From positions 120,368,501 through 120,432,500 of the forward strand of contig CM044308.1 of NCBI GenBank assembly GCA_024291935.2: DNA of 64,000 nucleotides. Reading direction: 5' to 3'. The DNA comes from Okapia johnstoni (Eukaryota; Chordata; Mammalia; Artiodactyla; Giraffidae). Of this stretch, positions 1 through 64,000 are shown one piece after another. Below the pieces are notes generated by a model, which had not been told where the DNA came from, did no database searches, and saw only the letters and a list, made by a program, of their open reading frames with translations. A program made the position numbers and the translations under genes. Within the stretch, counting starts at the first letter, position 1. Each line of letters begins with the position of its first letter.

Positions 1-152
1 CATTCTGCCTAGATATGTCTGAGTTACCTTTCCATTCAATGTCATTTCTGAAGTATTAAAAGTTACTGGAGAATAGGAATATTTTATGATCAACTAAATT
101 AAATCTACTAGAGAAAACATTTGAAAACACAAAGTCTATACATGGAATTTTA

Positions 153-53506
<53,354 letters not shown>

Positions 53507-53701
53507 GGCGCTGTCGGGGGGTACGGTCTCCTCCTGTCACTGGGGCTGCGGGGCAGTGGCTGCCCGGGCTCTCCAAGGAGAGGAGGAGAAGGGGGAGGGG
53601 GGAGGCTGGGCTCAGCAGGAGAGTCTCCGGGGACGCAGGAAACTGGCAGGCGGACGAAAGAGCTCAGGTCGGGGGCGGAGGCTCCAGGGTCCGGGAGAGC
53701 C

Positions 53702-53714
53702 GCAATGGCGGAAC
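53702..53714 (-). promoter_or_regulatory. YY1-like motif in the presumed CLTC 5' UTR or start region
   Basis: Minus strand reads ttCCGCCATTGCGG, close to the YY1 core CCGCCATNTT. YY1 sites in CpG-island promoters commonly sit just downstream of the start site, which would give a 5' UTR of roughly 200-250 bases. Inference only. Confidence 0.4.
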
Positions 53715-54020
53715 CGGGCGCAGCGCAGACTCCGGAAACGGCTGAGCCCTGCGGAGGGATCCCAGCAACAGAACTCCGCCCCAGTCACTTCACCCCCCAC
53801 TCCGCCTTATGTACCCCTCCACGGAGTGCCGCGGTGCCGGGGAGCGCAGGAATTCGGGGCGTAGTGCGCCGGGAGACTCGCTGACGGCTGCGACACGGCA
53901 ATAAATAGAGGCATCGAAGGGACTACTTTTTTGCCTCATCACTTTCCCCAGCCGCCTGCTTTTCCCTCCCCCTCCACCACCTTTTTTTGCATTTTGCCAC
54001 ATCATGCGACTAGGGGCGAC

Positions 54021-54030
54021 CAACGTCATT
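54021..54030. promoter_or_regulatory. CRE-like half site
   Basis: Contains ACGTCA (minus strand TGACGT) about 520 bases upstream of the CLTC ATG, within the CpG island. A motif match only. Confidence 0.3.
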
Positions 54031-54058
54031 TCCGTGGGCGCTTTAGGTCCCACCCACG

Positions 54059-54078
54059 TACTTCCGGGTGCACGTGAC
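54059..54078 (-). promoter_or_regulatory. Paired E-box (CACGTG) and ETS (CCGGAAGT) sites
   Basis: Minus strand reads GTCACGTGCACCCGGAAGTA: a GTCACGTG E-box (USF/TFEB class) two bases from a GABPA-type ETS site. It lies about 555 bases upstream of the ATG in CpG-rich DNA. Such pairs are typical of constitutive promoters; function here is inferred. Confidence 0.5.
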
Positions 54079-54162
54079 GCTCGTCGGGAAAGGTCGGCTG
54101 GTCGCTGCCAGAATGGAGCGCGAGTTCTGGGGAAGTGCGGCGTCTCCTGGGAATGAGGTGGC

Positions 54163-54169
54163 TATTGGG
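54163..54169 (-). promoter_or_regulatory. CCAAT box on the CLTC strand
   Basis: Minus strand reads CCCAATAG (core CCAAT, NF-Y class) in the right part of the CpG island. It is about 660 bases from the ATG, far for a core CCAAT box unless the start site is upstream. Confidence 0.3.
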
Positions 54170-54280
54170 CCGCCTTGAGGAATGGTGGTGCTGCTGCCTT
54201 CCCCTGTGCGCCCTGTCTGTTTAAATCGAGTCCCTTACGAAGAGGACGTGGCATGGGCAGATGGGCCCAGCCTCCCGCCC

Positions 54281-57200
54281 TCTCCGTGACTCAGGGAAAC
54301 GGCCTCCCTGCAGAGCCCTCTTGGCAGTAGGCTGCTGCCCTCCTCCCCCGCCTGGTTCCGTGTGGTGGGTGGCTGGGTGGGTGGTGGTTACATCCAGAGG
54401 AGGGGGCATTGAAATGGGGTTTAAAATCCTTTCTGCCCTTCTGACGGTTGGAGAAGCTGATGCTTGGATTCTAGCAGAGCTAATAGTCTCTTCGGATGTT
54501 AAACAATTGACTCAAAGGGCGGTGACGGTCATTGATGAGGTATCTCAAATAGGCCTTGTGATGGCCTTTCTTAACGTTTCTCCGGACATTTTGGCAGACG
54601 TGTTTATGAGTGTAGCCAAGTAATTTGCTGGAGATTGTGAGTGTCCTAAATACGCTCAAGAATAGGACTGAAATTGTAGCAGGAGGACTTTTTTTCAGCC
54701 ATGTCGAATAATGAGCCTCAAAGATTTAGGTTAAAGTTGGGTTTTTCCTCAGTGTGGCTAAGATACGCTCTTGGAGAAAGAGATGAACTATTGGTGTGTT
54801 TCAGTGGGACCACCTCAGCAGTGTAAGTTAGCAGTGTTTGGGAATGCAAGTACCTCAAAGCTGAAGCATCGTGTCTTCTCACTGCGTTAAGCTGTCTACG
54901 GTTTTCAGTATCGGTTAATAACCTTCCCAGAACTTGATTGCTAAAGTATAAGCTATAATGATATTTCATAACAGCACAAATACAATAAAGGATAAAAGAA
55001 TTTTCGTTCTGTGCCTTTCATTTTAAAGGAGATGTAATTGTTTTTCCAGAAAGATCTTGAGGAACTATTCAAGTACACATTAGTTATTTTTAGTGCCCTT
55101 TTCAGTTAAACATAAAACCCTTATTAGGTAGACAGTAATTTTGTGTGTCAAGCAGTTTTACTTAGAGAAATTTGCTTAATCATTTAAATTGCTTTTAATG
55201 TTTTCCCCAAAGTACATCTCACATACTGAGGATGAGAGAAGGATCTTTGGCAGTTAAAATAGCAGACAGAGACTGTTCTGCAAAGAAAAGCCTCACCACC
55301 ATGTCATCAGAGTGAATATTTATGCTTGGCAAAATTTTATTATGTTTTGTTAAGCTAAATACTTGAAGATGTTCTGTATTCTGCGGCATTTGAAATGACC
55401 TTTCTAATAATCAGTTTAAACACGAGCTGCTTTCAATCTTTTTTGGAAGTATGCAAATTCTAAATTAAAGATCTAAAGGTGTTGCTGCTCTATTATACAG
55501 TTAAAGCAGTAGCTTTAATCAACTTATATTTCCAGTCTCAGAATCCGGGATACAAATGAGCTGTAAGATGAACCGGCGACCAAAATTTTATTAGTAACAG
55601 TCTTGCATTTTCAGACAGACCTCTGATTTTAAATATACGGTTAGAATCCACAAAGCAATGGATTTTAGCTTGGATATTTGGTGTGGAATATGTAACCAAA
55701 AGTGCACTGAGATTGTTAAAGTGACTGCTGTGTCATCACACACAGAAATGAATGCCTTGTTTTCACAATCATTTCCAGTATGCCAACTCATTTTGAACAC
55801 TGTATACTTCAGTAAATCTAGAATTTTTCAAGAGAAAAAAAATGTACTAGATGATAAACTTAAAAAAAAAACAAAACACCAAAACCTAAATCTGTGCCTT
55901 TTAAAGACTAATGATTTTTGCCTGAGGTAATGAGAGAGCTTTTTATGGTAGTACACTGTTCTTGTTAATGTGTAGAAGCAGGACAAAAGGTTATCAGTAC
56001 TTTGTTTATAAGCCCTAGAGGCTGAGTCACTGTTAACGGTTACCTGAACAGTAACTAAATGGCTTTGTTTTCAGGCACTACCTTAAGTTAGAGAAGATGG
56101 GGGAAAAAACAGTCAGCATTTGTTATCTGGTTTATAAGGTTATTGAACTTTTAATAAGACTATAAATGTTACTGTCATCATGGCTTTTGGTTTCAGAAAT
56201 CCAATGTTTTAGTAAGGTAGCAATGTTAATAAAATAGTCATTCTTTTGAGTTTGAGGGTATTTTTAGCAGAATATTCAATAGTAGGTACTTGCTTTGAAT
56301 TATACCAAGTGCCAGTAGCAAAAACTGCATTGCTCGTCAGCTATTGTGAGGAGTGCCAGTTTCGCAAAATCTACACAAGAAAACTTGATTATCCTCTGAA
56401 TATTATGCCAGGACCTGTGTTATACATATATATATCAGTGAGAATGACACATCAGAAAAACTCCATTGTAGGATTCCTCTGTAGTTTTTCATCTTCAAGC
56501 AATGGTGGATTTAAGGCCCATACCTTTTAACTTGACCTTTTAAAAATAGCATGAACTAACTGCATTGCAAAAGCTACAAAATAAAGGCATTTCTCAGACA
56601 TTAAGAGATTAATTTGGAAGCAGAAGTTTAAACTTAACCCACTGTACCAAGTATTTTAAATTCAGATTTTAATGAAATCAAGAAGGATATACTTTAGCAT
56701 TACCTAAGTATGATAAGTGGTTTTGCCATTTAAACAGCAGCTTTAAGAAACATCTCAGCCCCCTAGGACTTCTGCCATGAATCCCAGCAGGATTAAAGAG
56801 CATATCAAAGGCCAATAAGTGACTCGGGTATGACTGCCCCCTTTATTTTGATCCTGAGCAAGTCACTGATTATAGGTAAAGCTCACCCAAAACAACATTT
56901 ATAAAGCAAGACAAAAATTTTCTTGGTATTATTTTAGTATAAAATGGACCTTAACATATACTCAGTTATCACTCACTGCCCAGGCCTGTCCTAAACCTGA
57001 TTTATATAGACAAGTTTTATAATGTATCATGGATGGCAATAAGATCTGAAGTGAATCTATTCTGCATCAGGATCAACCATGTTCCAAGTAAACAGTCAAG
57101 TCTAGCCCTCTGGGAATACAATCTGGAATCTAGCGTATTTTAGGTCCTTCCAAGTTTTCTAAAGGTTAAATCAGATTCCAGCAGAGGAATGAAGTAGCTC

Positions 57201-57567
57201 AGAACATTACCTTAAAAAGTCAGAAAAAGTTGGTTCAAATATAGTGATACACAGAGCTTTGGGGACAGAAAACCCAGAATAGTACCAACACTACTGATCA
57301 ACAAAGTCAGATACTGTGTCACAACCTCCCTTTCACATGGAAAAACAAAAATTAAAAAGAAGCTTGAGAAGATCTACAGAATGAAGAGGTGGGAATGATT
57401 GTTATGGGCTCCCCCTCCCGCCGTTCTAAATATGTACAACTGTCTCCTTGCACCTCCTGGAGTCACTGTTTCCAAAGCAGGGCATGATCCACAAACATGT
57501 TCTCCTACCAATTTTAAAATTCTGTTACACTCCAGGGATACTTCTACAAGTAGCAATGCACTATGCA
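54281..57567. other. Upstream flank, repeat-poor
   Basis: 3.3 kb to the right of the promoter with no recognised transposon and no convincing gene. A 120-codon plus-strand frame at 54261-54623 begins inside the CpG island but has no recognised similarity. Confidence 0.7.
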
Positions 57568-59065
57568 GCCCTGCTGTTGCTGCTCAGTCACTTAAGTCGT
57601 GTCTGACTCTGCAACCCAATTGACTGCAGCATGCCAGGATTCCCTGTCCTTCACGATCTCCAAGAGTTTGTTCAAACTCATGCCCATTGCATTGGTGATG
57701 TCATCCATCTCATCCTCTGTCACCTTCTCCTCCTGCCGTCAATCTTTCCCAGTATCAGAGCCGATTCCAGTGAATCGGCTTTTTGCATCAGGTGGCCAAA
57801 GTATTGCAGCTTCAGCAGCAGTCCTTCTAATGAATATTCAGGGTTGATTTCTTCTAGGATTGACTGGCTTAATCTCCTTGCTGTCCAAGGGGCTCTCAAG
57901 AATCTTCTCCAGCACAATTCGAAAGCATCAATACTACAGGACTCAGCCTTCTTTATGGTCTAATTGTCACAACCATACCTGACTACTGAAAACACATAGC
58001 TTTGACTATATAAACCTTTGTAGGCAAAGTGATGTCTCTGCTTTTTAACATGCTATCTAGGTTTGTCATAGCTTTTCTTCCAAGGAGCAATGTTTTTTAA
58101 AATTTCATGGCTGCAGTCACCATCTGCAGTGATTTTGGAGCCCAAGAAAATAAAATCTGTCACTGTTTCCACTTTTTTCCCATCTGTTTGCCATGAAGTG
58201 ATGGGACCCGATGCCAGAATGTTGAGTTTTAAGCCAGCTTATCCACTCTCCTTTCATCAAGAGGCTCTTTAGTTCTTTGCTTTCTGCCATTAGACTGGTA
58301 TCACTGCATATCTGAGGTTGTTGATATTTCTCGTGGCAATGTGATTCATCCAGCCTGGCATTTCGCATGATGTATTCTGCATAGAAGTTCAATAAGCAGG
58401 GTGACAGTATACAGCTTTGAAGTACTCCTTTCACAATTTTGAACCAGTCTGTTGTTCCATGTCCAGTTCTAACTGTTGCTTCTTGACCTGCATACAGGTT
58501 TCTCAAGACATAAGTAATCTGGTATTCTCATCTCTATAAGAATTTTCCACAATTTGTTGTGATCCACACAGGCTCAGATGGTAAAGAATCTGCCTGCAAA
58601 TGCAGGAGACCTGGGTTTGATCCCTGGGTTGAGAAGACCCGCTGGAGAAAGGAATGGTTACCCATTGTAGTATTCTTGCCTGGAGAATTCTATGGATAAA
58701 GGAGCCTAGCAGGCTATAGTCCGTGGGGTCACAAAGAGTTGGACACAACTGAGTAACTAAAACACTAAAGCAGAGTCAAAGGCTTTAGTCAATGAAGCAG
58801 ATGTTTTTCTGGAATTCTCTTGCTTTCTCTATGATCTGACGGATGTTGGCAATTTGACAACTGGTTCCTGTGCCTTTTCTAAATCCAGTTTGTACATCTG
58901 GAAGTTCTTGGTTCATGTACTGTTGAAGCCGAGCTTGAAGGATTTTGAGCATTACCTTACTAGCATGTGAAATGAGTACAACTGTATTGTAGTTTGAACA
59001 TTCTTTGACATTGCCCTTCTTTGGGATTGGCATGAAAACTGACCTTTTCCAGCCTTGCATGGAAA
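57568..59065 (-). mobile_element. BovB (RTE) LINE, 5' truncated, with nested SINE
   Basis: Covers the BovB 3' end and part of the reverse-transcriptase region on the minus strand. Recognisable pieces include LLNFYAEYIMRNARLDE (58385-58430 area) and VFMPIPKKGNVKECSNYN (right end). Frames are broken: the stretch where the YADD active site belongs reads without it. Interrupted at 58570-58768. Confidence 0.93.
58570..58768 (+). mobile_element. Bov-tA SINE nested in BovB
   Basis: Bov-tA lacking its first about 12 bases: ggctcagatggtaaagaatc, gggtttgatccctgggttga, gttggacacaactgagtaac. It separates BovB sequence ending gttgtgatccacaca from sequence resuming near gtcaaaggctttagtc. Confidence 0.9.
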
Positions 59066-59070
59066 AGGTT

Positions 59071-59140
59071 ATGGTATTATAATAAACTCATCCTCAGAAG
59101 AGAGGACATGGTATTATAATAAACTCATTCTCAGAAAAGA
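59071..59140. repeat. Tandem duplication of a 37-bp unit
   Basis: atggtattataataaactca occurs at 59071 and again at 59108, and the following tcctcagaagag/ttctcagaaaag also match with few changes. It abuts the 5' end of the BovB copy. Confidence 0.9.
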
Positions 59141-59260
59141 ATATTAAGGACTGACATTTGGTAAACTTTTGGCTAACTCAAAGTCAAGGAAAAGTCAAGG
59201 AAACAGGATTTACTTGGTTACCAAACAGTTCAGTATATAACAATGACAAATAATGTTAAG

Positions 59261-59535
59261 GGGCTTCCCTGGTGGCTCAGTGATAGAGAATCCACCTGCT
59301 AATGCAGAAGACATGGAGGATCCCACATGCCATGGAGAAACTAAGCCCATATGCCACAACTATTGAGCCTGTGCTCTAGAACTAGGGAACTGCAACTACT
59401 TACTGAGCCCATGCACCACAAGAAAAGCCACTGCAGTGAGAACCCTGCACACCACAACTAGAGTAGCCCCTGCTTGCTGCAACTAGGAAAAAGCCCACAT
59501 AGCAATGAAGACCCAGCACAGTCAAAAATAGTTTT
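59261..59535 (+). mobile_element. CHR-family SINE, long form
   Basis: ggggcttccctggtggctca head followed by aactaagcccatatgccaca, gggaactgcaactacttact, gcaatgaagacccagcacag. Flanked by aatgttaa at 59252-59259 and 59542-59549. Confidence 0.88.
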
Positions 59536-59570
59536 TAAAAAAATGTTAAAATCTTTTGAAAAGGCTTTAC

Positions 59571-59741
59571 GTATTTGGCTGCACTGGGTTTTAGTTGCAG
59601 CACATGGGATCTTATTTTAGTTGAGGCATACAGGATCTTTAGTTGTAGCATGTGATATCTTGTTCCCTGACCAAGGATCAAACCTGAGCCCTCTGCATTG
59701 GGAGCGCAGAGTCTTAGCCACTGGACCACCAGGGAAGTCCC
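59571..59741 (-). mobile_element. CHR-type SINE
   Basis: Reverse complement starts gggacttccctggtggtcca; plus strand has ggctgcactgggttttagtt and ttccctgaccaaggatcaaa. Target-site duplication tgaaaaggctttac (59557-59570) / tgaaaaggttttaa (59742-59755). Confidence 0.9.
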
Positions 59742-59759
59742 TGAAAAGGTTTTAAAAAA

Positions 59760-60384
59760 CACTTTTTATATGGGGAAATCAATTCAGAATCTTAAAGAGC
59801 TCAGGTTCATCACTGTGAAGTGATACATATAGTACTCTTGCAAATGTAGCCTGATCTGAGTATGTACCAAATGGAGAACACACTAGAAATTACTGCTTTT
59901 TTCAAATGCCTTAAACCTCGATGTGTCATAGTAATAAAAGTGCATTAGGTAAAACAAACCCAAAACCTGTTTACTTCCTTTTCTTTGTTGCTCATATTCC
60001 AAATAACTGAGTTTAATGTTGTACAGTGTACAACCATATAATTATTATTCATTCTGTAACACTCCAGTAATGAAAACTATGCCAACTTCAATTTTTTTCC
60101 TACATCATATTTACTGATTTAAATTTTATTTTTCTTTTCTAAGCCAGTCCTATTAGCACCAAAAGGCAAGAAAAAGTTCTCTTTGGGTTAGGCCAATCAA
60201 TATATAAAGTTGGTCACTCAAATAAAGCTTTCCACAGGGTGAGAATAAAAACTAACCGGATGATCAGTCCTTTATGTCACCTTATTTGGGGACTATCAAG
60301 CTAAGCCATCAGATCAGATGTAGAAATGAGATTATACTCATTACTGCAGAGGCCTTAAAAATTCCATTTCTTGAATGGGAACTA
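59760..60384. other. Intergenic stretch without recognised features
   Basis: AT-rich; I see no gene, exon or repeat. Confidence 0.7.
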
Positions 60385-60395
60385 GATGGAGTAGC

Positions 60396-60673
60396 TGCTG
60401 CTGCTGCTGCTAAGTCGCTTCAGTCGTGTCCGACTCTGTGCGACCCCATAGATGGCAGCCCACCAGGCTCCGCCGTCCCTGGGATTCTCCAGGCAAGAAT
60501 ACTGGAGAGGGTTGCCATTTCCTTCTCCAGTGCATGAAAGGGAAAAAGTGAAAGTGAAGTCACTCAGTCATGTACGACTCTTAGCGACCCCATGGACTGT
60601 AGCCTACCAGGCTCCTCTGTCCATGGGATTTTCCAGGCAGGAGTACTGGAGTGGGGTGCCATTGCCTTCTCAG
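60396..60673 (-). mobile_element. Bov-A2 SINE (dimer)
   Basis: Starts with a CTG repeat (tail of the element), then two BovA units (cgtgtccgactctgtgcgac; catgtacgactcttagcgac). Exact target-site duplication gatggagtagc at 60385-60395 and 60674-60684. Confidence 0.94.
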
Positions 60674-60689
60674 GATGGAGTAGCAAACT

Positions 60690-61420
60690 AGCACAAACAG
60701 CAGTCTATAAGTGCTGCACGCTGTAAAATGAAAACTCCAGTCCAAGCTGACTTTCAAATTTTCCTATCTGTAAGAACGAGTAGCACTCAAATTATCATCC
60801 ATATGACCTATCTAATCTTCACCCAAGTTATAGAACTGGAAACCTCAAAACCCTTCAAAAGAGCCCTTCTCAAGGTGACACTGATAATCTTTGCATTGTT
60901 TATCCCTTGGTCCTCTCTCCAACCACACAAATTCTGTCTCCTTTTTTGTTCTAGTCCAAGTCCAACCCTTACTTAAAAATGCACCTTAAAATCTGTTTGC
61001 CTTAATTCTTAAGCTACTATAGCATTTATCGACTGTAATACCTATTTAATTTGAAGCCCAGGCCAACTTACCTTGTGAATAATCACACCTGGAGTTAGCA
61101 CATCATTTATAAATATCAACCACATACAAAAAGCACCACATTGAGTGTTAGGTTATATTCTGGGTTATCCCATCTTATTATGATTTAGCTGAGCACCAAG
61201 GAATATTAGGTTAAGAAACATATGTTAGAATTTATCTGGACAAGTAAAATAATTGATTATTTGAAAAATCTTCAAAGCTTCATTAGAGTTCTGTATTTGT
61301 ATTTTCAGGTTTCCTTTAAAGTAATACAGGTTACTTTGAAAATCTTTGGGAGAACAAAGATAACAAATTAAAGTTTTTGTAACAAATTAAATTCCTTCTG
61401 TGTCTGCTATAAAGAAAAGT
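60690..61420. other. Intergenic stretch without recognised features
   Basis: No gene or named repeat recognised. Confidence 0.65.
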
Positions 61421-61421
61421 T

Positions 61422-61548
61422 GGGAATTCCTTGGTGGTCCAGTGGTTAGAACGCAGCACTTTCACTGCTATGGCCCGGGTTTGATCCCTAGTCAGGAAAC
61501 TAAGATCCCACAAGCTACATGGCATGGCCAAAAATAAATTTAGAAAAA
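61422..61548 (+). mobile_element. CHR-type SINE
   Basis: gggaattccttggtggtcca head, gggtttgatccctagtcagg, aaactaagatcccacaagct, A-rich tail. Confidence 0.88.
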
Positions 61549-61669
61549 AGTGAAAACCAAAAAACCCCTAGTATTTCATGAAATTAAGTTCTTTTCTTTC
61601 AATTAAAATAATTTGAATCAGAATGAGCTTGTGAAAAGCAGCTTTTCTGGAATAAAGTGGTAAAAAATG

Positions 61670-61885
61670 AGATCAAAAGAATATTTCCTGACATGCAAAA
61701 ATTACATGAAATTCAAATTTCATTGTCCATAAAGCTTTATTGGAACACAGCCATATCTGTTTATGTACTGTCCATGGCTGCTTGTATATTACAACAGCAT
61801 AGTAGCTGCAACAGACTGTATGCCTTGGAAGTTAAATACTTACTATCCTATCTGGCCCTATCAAATTCATTTCAGTTAATTTTAT
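61670..61885 (+). mobile_element. hAT-type DNA transposon fragment
   Basis: aattacatgaaattcaaatt, gctttattggaacacagcca, gtactgtccatggctgcttg belong to a well-known mammalian DNA-transposon repeat. Family name uncertain. Confidence 0.6.
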
Positions 61886-61981
61886 TAGTTTCATTTCTTG
61901 TAGACAATTTAAAACTAAGGAAAAAAGCAGAATATCTAAATATGTAAATTAAAATAATAATGGGGCACTTTCTTGTCTATA

Positions 61982-62016
61982 TTTACAAGGATATTTTTTT
62001 TTTACAAGGATATTTT
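61982..62016. repeat. Short tandem duplication
   Basis: tttacaaggatattttt occurs twice back to back. Confidence 0.85.
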
Positions 62017-62276
62017 TGAGGGACAACATTCATACAGTACAGTAAGAAAGGTACTTCACTACACTTGCTATTAGGAATGTAAAGTGTTTCACCTGTTAGG
62101 CAACAGGAGTCTCAAAAATCATCCCACTGATGTAAAGAATTCGACCTTAATAAGAACATATCACAGTTTACTTAAACATTTCCCTATTAATAGCTATGTA
62201 TGTAATTTTCAACTACTACTAGAAATATTTTAATAACTACTATATGTAACATAAATCATCAAACTGATTCTAAATC

Positions 62277-62349
62277 TACAGGAGTCAAATTTTACTAGAA
62301 ACAGAATGATTTCATATACTCTCAGAGTTCTTAGGATATAAAGTTGGGC
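62277..62349. repeat. Direct repeat, copy 1 (73 bp)
   Basis: Runs from tacaggagtc to aaagttgggc and is identical, base for base, to 63926-63998. Confidence 0.97.
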
Positions 62350-62379
62350 TTGCTGTGTCACAGGTTGCACACATCTTCA

Positions 62380-62640
62380 ATTTTACTAAATATTGCTAGT
62401 ATGTCCTCTAAATTAAGAGCAGTTTATCCTATGCCAACACTTTTCAGGCATATTAATTGTTGCCAATATGATGGAAAAGAATGGGATCTCACTTACTTTC
62501 AACTGCATTTCCCGAATTTCTAGTAAGACTCTGTTTTATTTATTGACCATGTTTCCTTTTACAAAATGACTGACCATTTTCTTTGGCCATATTTCTATGA
62601 TAACATTCATCTTCATTTATTTTATTCAGTAATTTAAAGG
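62380..62640 (-). mobile_element. Old L1 fragment, probable
   Basis: tgttgccaatatgatggaaa, gaatgggatctcacttactt, tttctttggccatatttcta resemble the ORF2 3' region of an old L1 in reverse. Confidence 0.5.
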
Positions 62641-62650
62641 TGAATCCTCA

Positions 62651-63420
62651 TTCTTTTTATTTTTTAATGGAAAGATAATTGCTTTACAGAATTTTGTTTT
62701 CTGTCAAACTTCAACATGAGTCAGCCATAGGTATACATATATCCCCTCCCTCTTGAACTTCCCTCCCAATCCCACCCCTCTAGGTTGATACAGAGCCTCT
62801 GTTTGAGGCCTCTGCAAATAAATTCTTTGGTACCATCTTTCTAGATTCCATATATAAGTGTTAGTATATGATATTCATCCTTCTCTTTCTGACTTCACTC
62901 TGTATAATAGGCTCTAGGTTCATCCACCTCATTAGAACTGACTCAAATGAGTTCCTTTTTATTGAGTAATATTCCACTGTGTATATGTACCACAACTTCT
63001 TTACCTATTCATCTGTTGATAGACATCTAGATTGTGTCCATGTTCTAGCTATTGTAAATAGTGCTGCAATGAACAACTGGATACATGTGTCTGTTTCAGT
63101 TTTGGTTTCCTCATAGGAGTGGGATTGCTGGGTCATATGGTGGTTTTATTCCTAGTTTTTTAAGGAATCTCCATACCGTCTTCTATAGTGGCTGTATCAA
63201 TTTATATTCCCACCAACAGTGCAAGAGCATTCCCTTTTCTCCACACTCTCTCCAGCATTTGTTTGCAGACTTTTTGATGATGGCCATTCTGACTGGTGTG
63301 AGGTGATATCTCATTGTAGTTTTGATTTGCATTTCTCTAATAACGAGCAATGTTGAGCATCTTTACATGTATTTGTTAGCCATCTGTATGTGTTCTTTAG
63401 AGAAACATCTGTTCCTTTTT
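62651..63420 (-). mobile_element. Ruminant L1 3' end, reverse orientation
   Basis: Same family as 10081-10970. Plus-strand landmarks: aacatgagtcagccataggt, ataggctctaggttcatcca, gggattgctgggtcatatgg, ttctgactggtgtgaggtga. 5' truncated, no intact frame. Confidence 0.9.
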
Positions 63421-63616
63421 CTTTTAAGAACAAGTTTTTCTGTAACCACAACCTTTCCTCCAAGACTCTTTCCACCTTAACTAGATTCAAAATTCCTCTC
63501 ATGCTTCTCTCACAGCCCTCAGTAGAAATCTATTTTTCTTATCAATACCATTGTCACAATTACCTCAAAGATATAATGATGTCATTCCCTGCCAATAAAT
63601 TCATATATAGTACCAA

Positions 63617-63803
63617 AGTGAAAGCTGATCAATCATGTCTGACTCTTTGCGACCCCATGGACTGTACTCCATGGCATACTCCAGGCCAGAACTGGAGTGG
63701 GTAGCTGTTCCCTTCTCCAGGGGATCTTCCCAACCCAGGGACTGAACCCAGGTCTCCCACACTGCAGGTGGATTCTTTACCAGCTGAGCCACCAGGGAAG
63801 CCC
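63617..63803 (-). mobile_element. Bov-tA SINE
   Basis: Reverse orientation: tcatgtctgactctttgcga, ctgaacccaggtctcccaca, gctgagccaccagggaagcc. Target-site duplication atatagtaccaa at 63605-63616 and 63804-63815. Confidence 0.94.
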
Positions 63804-63891
63804 ATATAGTACCAAGTAAGTCCAAATTCCATAATTTGGCTTCCAAAGCCTTCCATAATCTGTCTTCAACCAATATTTTCAGCCTATTACT

Positions 63892-63927
63892 CATATATAT
63901 ATATGAGTGTATATATATATATATATA
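63892..63927. repeat. (AT)n microsatellite
   Basis: Two AT runs separated by gagtgt, immediately left of the second copy of the 73-bp direct repeat. Confidence 0.9.
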
Positions 63928-63998
63928 CAGGAGTCAAATTTTACTAGAAACAGAATGATTTCATATACTCTCAGAGTTCTTAGGATATAAAGTTGGGC
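63926..63998. repeat. Direct repeat, copy 2 (73 bp)
   Basis: Identical to 62277-62349; the last two bases of the window (ag) differ from copy 1 (tt), so identity ends here or is interrupted here. Confidence 0.97.
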
Positions 63999-64000
63999 AG

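Noticed and set aside
58117..59060. Reverse-transcriptase-like frames
   Set aside because: Fragments of a dead, interrupted BovB LINE, not a host gene.
54281..64000. 3' end of an upstream neighbour such as DHX40
   Set aside because: DHX40 lies upstream of CLTC in human, at a distance that would put its end near or past the right edge; I see no recognisable coding exon here, so none is annotated.

Overview
The window is mammalian genomic DNA from a ruminant, most likely a bovid. The host call rests on the repeats: BovB (RTE-type) LINE tails, Bov-tA and Bov-A2 SINEs, and CHR-type tRNA-Glu-derived SINEs occur throughout, on top of older mammalian repeats (L1M, MIR, MER3 and other hAT elements, MER2/Tigger). 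I cannot separate cattle from sheep, goat or other bovids by reading alone.

One protein-coding gene dominates. CLTC (clathrin heavy chain 1, CHC17) lies on the minus strand. Its start codon is at 53506-53504, and 30 coding exons run leftwards to 192, encoding residues 1-1609. The remaining C-terminal part (about 66 residues in the human protein: end of the trimerisation region and the Hsc70-recruiting tail) lies beyond the left edge. All splice junctions are GT-AG, the frame is continuous across all junctions, and the translation agrees with the human CHC17 sequence as I remember it. Coding sequence is 4827 bases, about 7.5 percent of the window.

Layout: 1-6427 is a compact, exon-dense part (exons 30-18, with introns as short as 90 bases). 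6428-33338 holds exons 17-2 with introns of 0.13-4.6 kb. 33339-53464 is intron 1 (20.1 kb), which carries most of the young ruminant repeats. About 53430-54280 is a CpG-island promoter with the exon 1 start and candidate ETS, E-box, CRE-like, YY1 and CCAAT motifs. 54281-57567 is relatively repeat-poor upstream sequence, and 57568-64000 is repeat-rich intergenic DNA (BovB, L1, SINEs). I found no second gene.

I saw no undescribed biological system. The most unusual signals are a perfect 73-bp direct repeat at 62277-62349 and 63926-63998 (a local duplication or an assembly join), a cluster with a perfect 30-bp palindrome and an adjacent hairpin in intron 1 (49464-49525), and several cleanly datable nested retroposon insertions.
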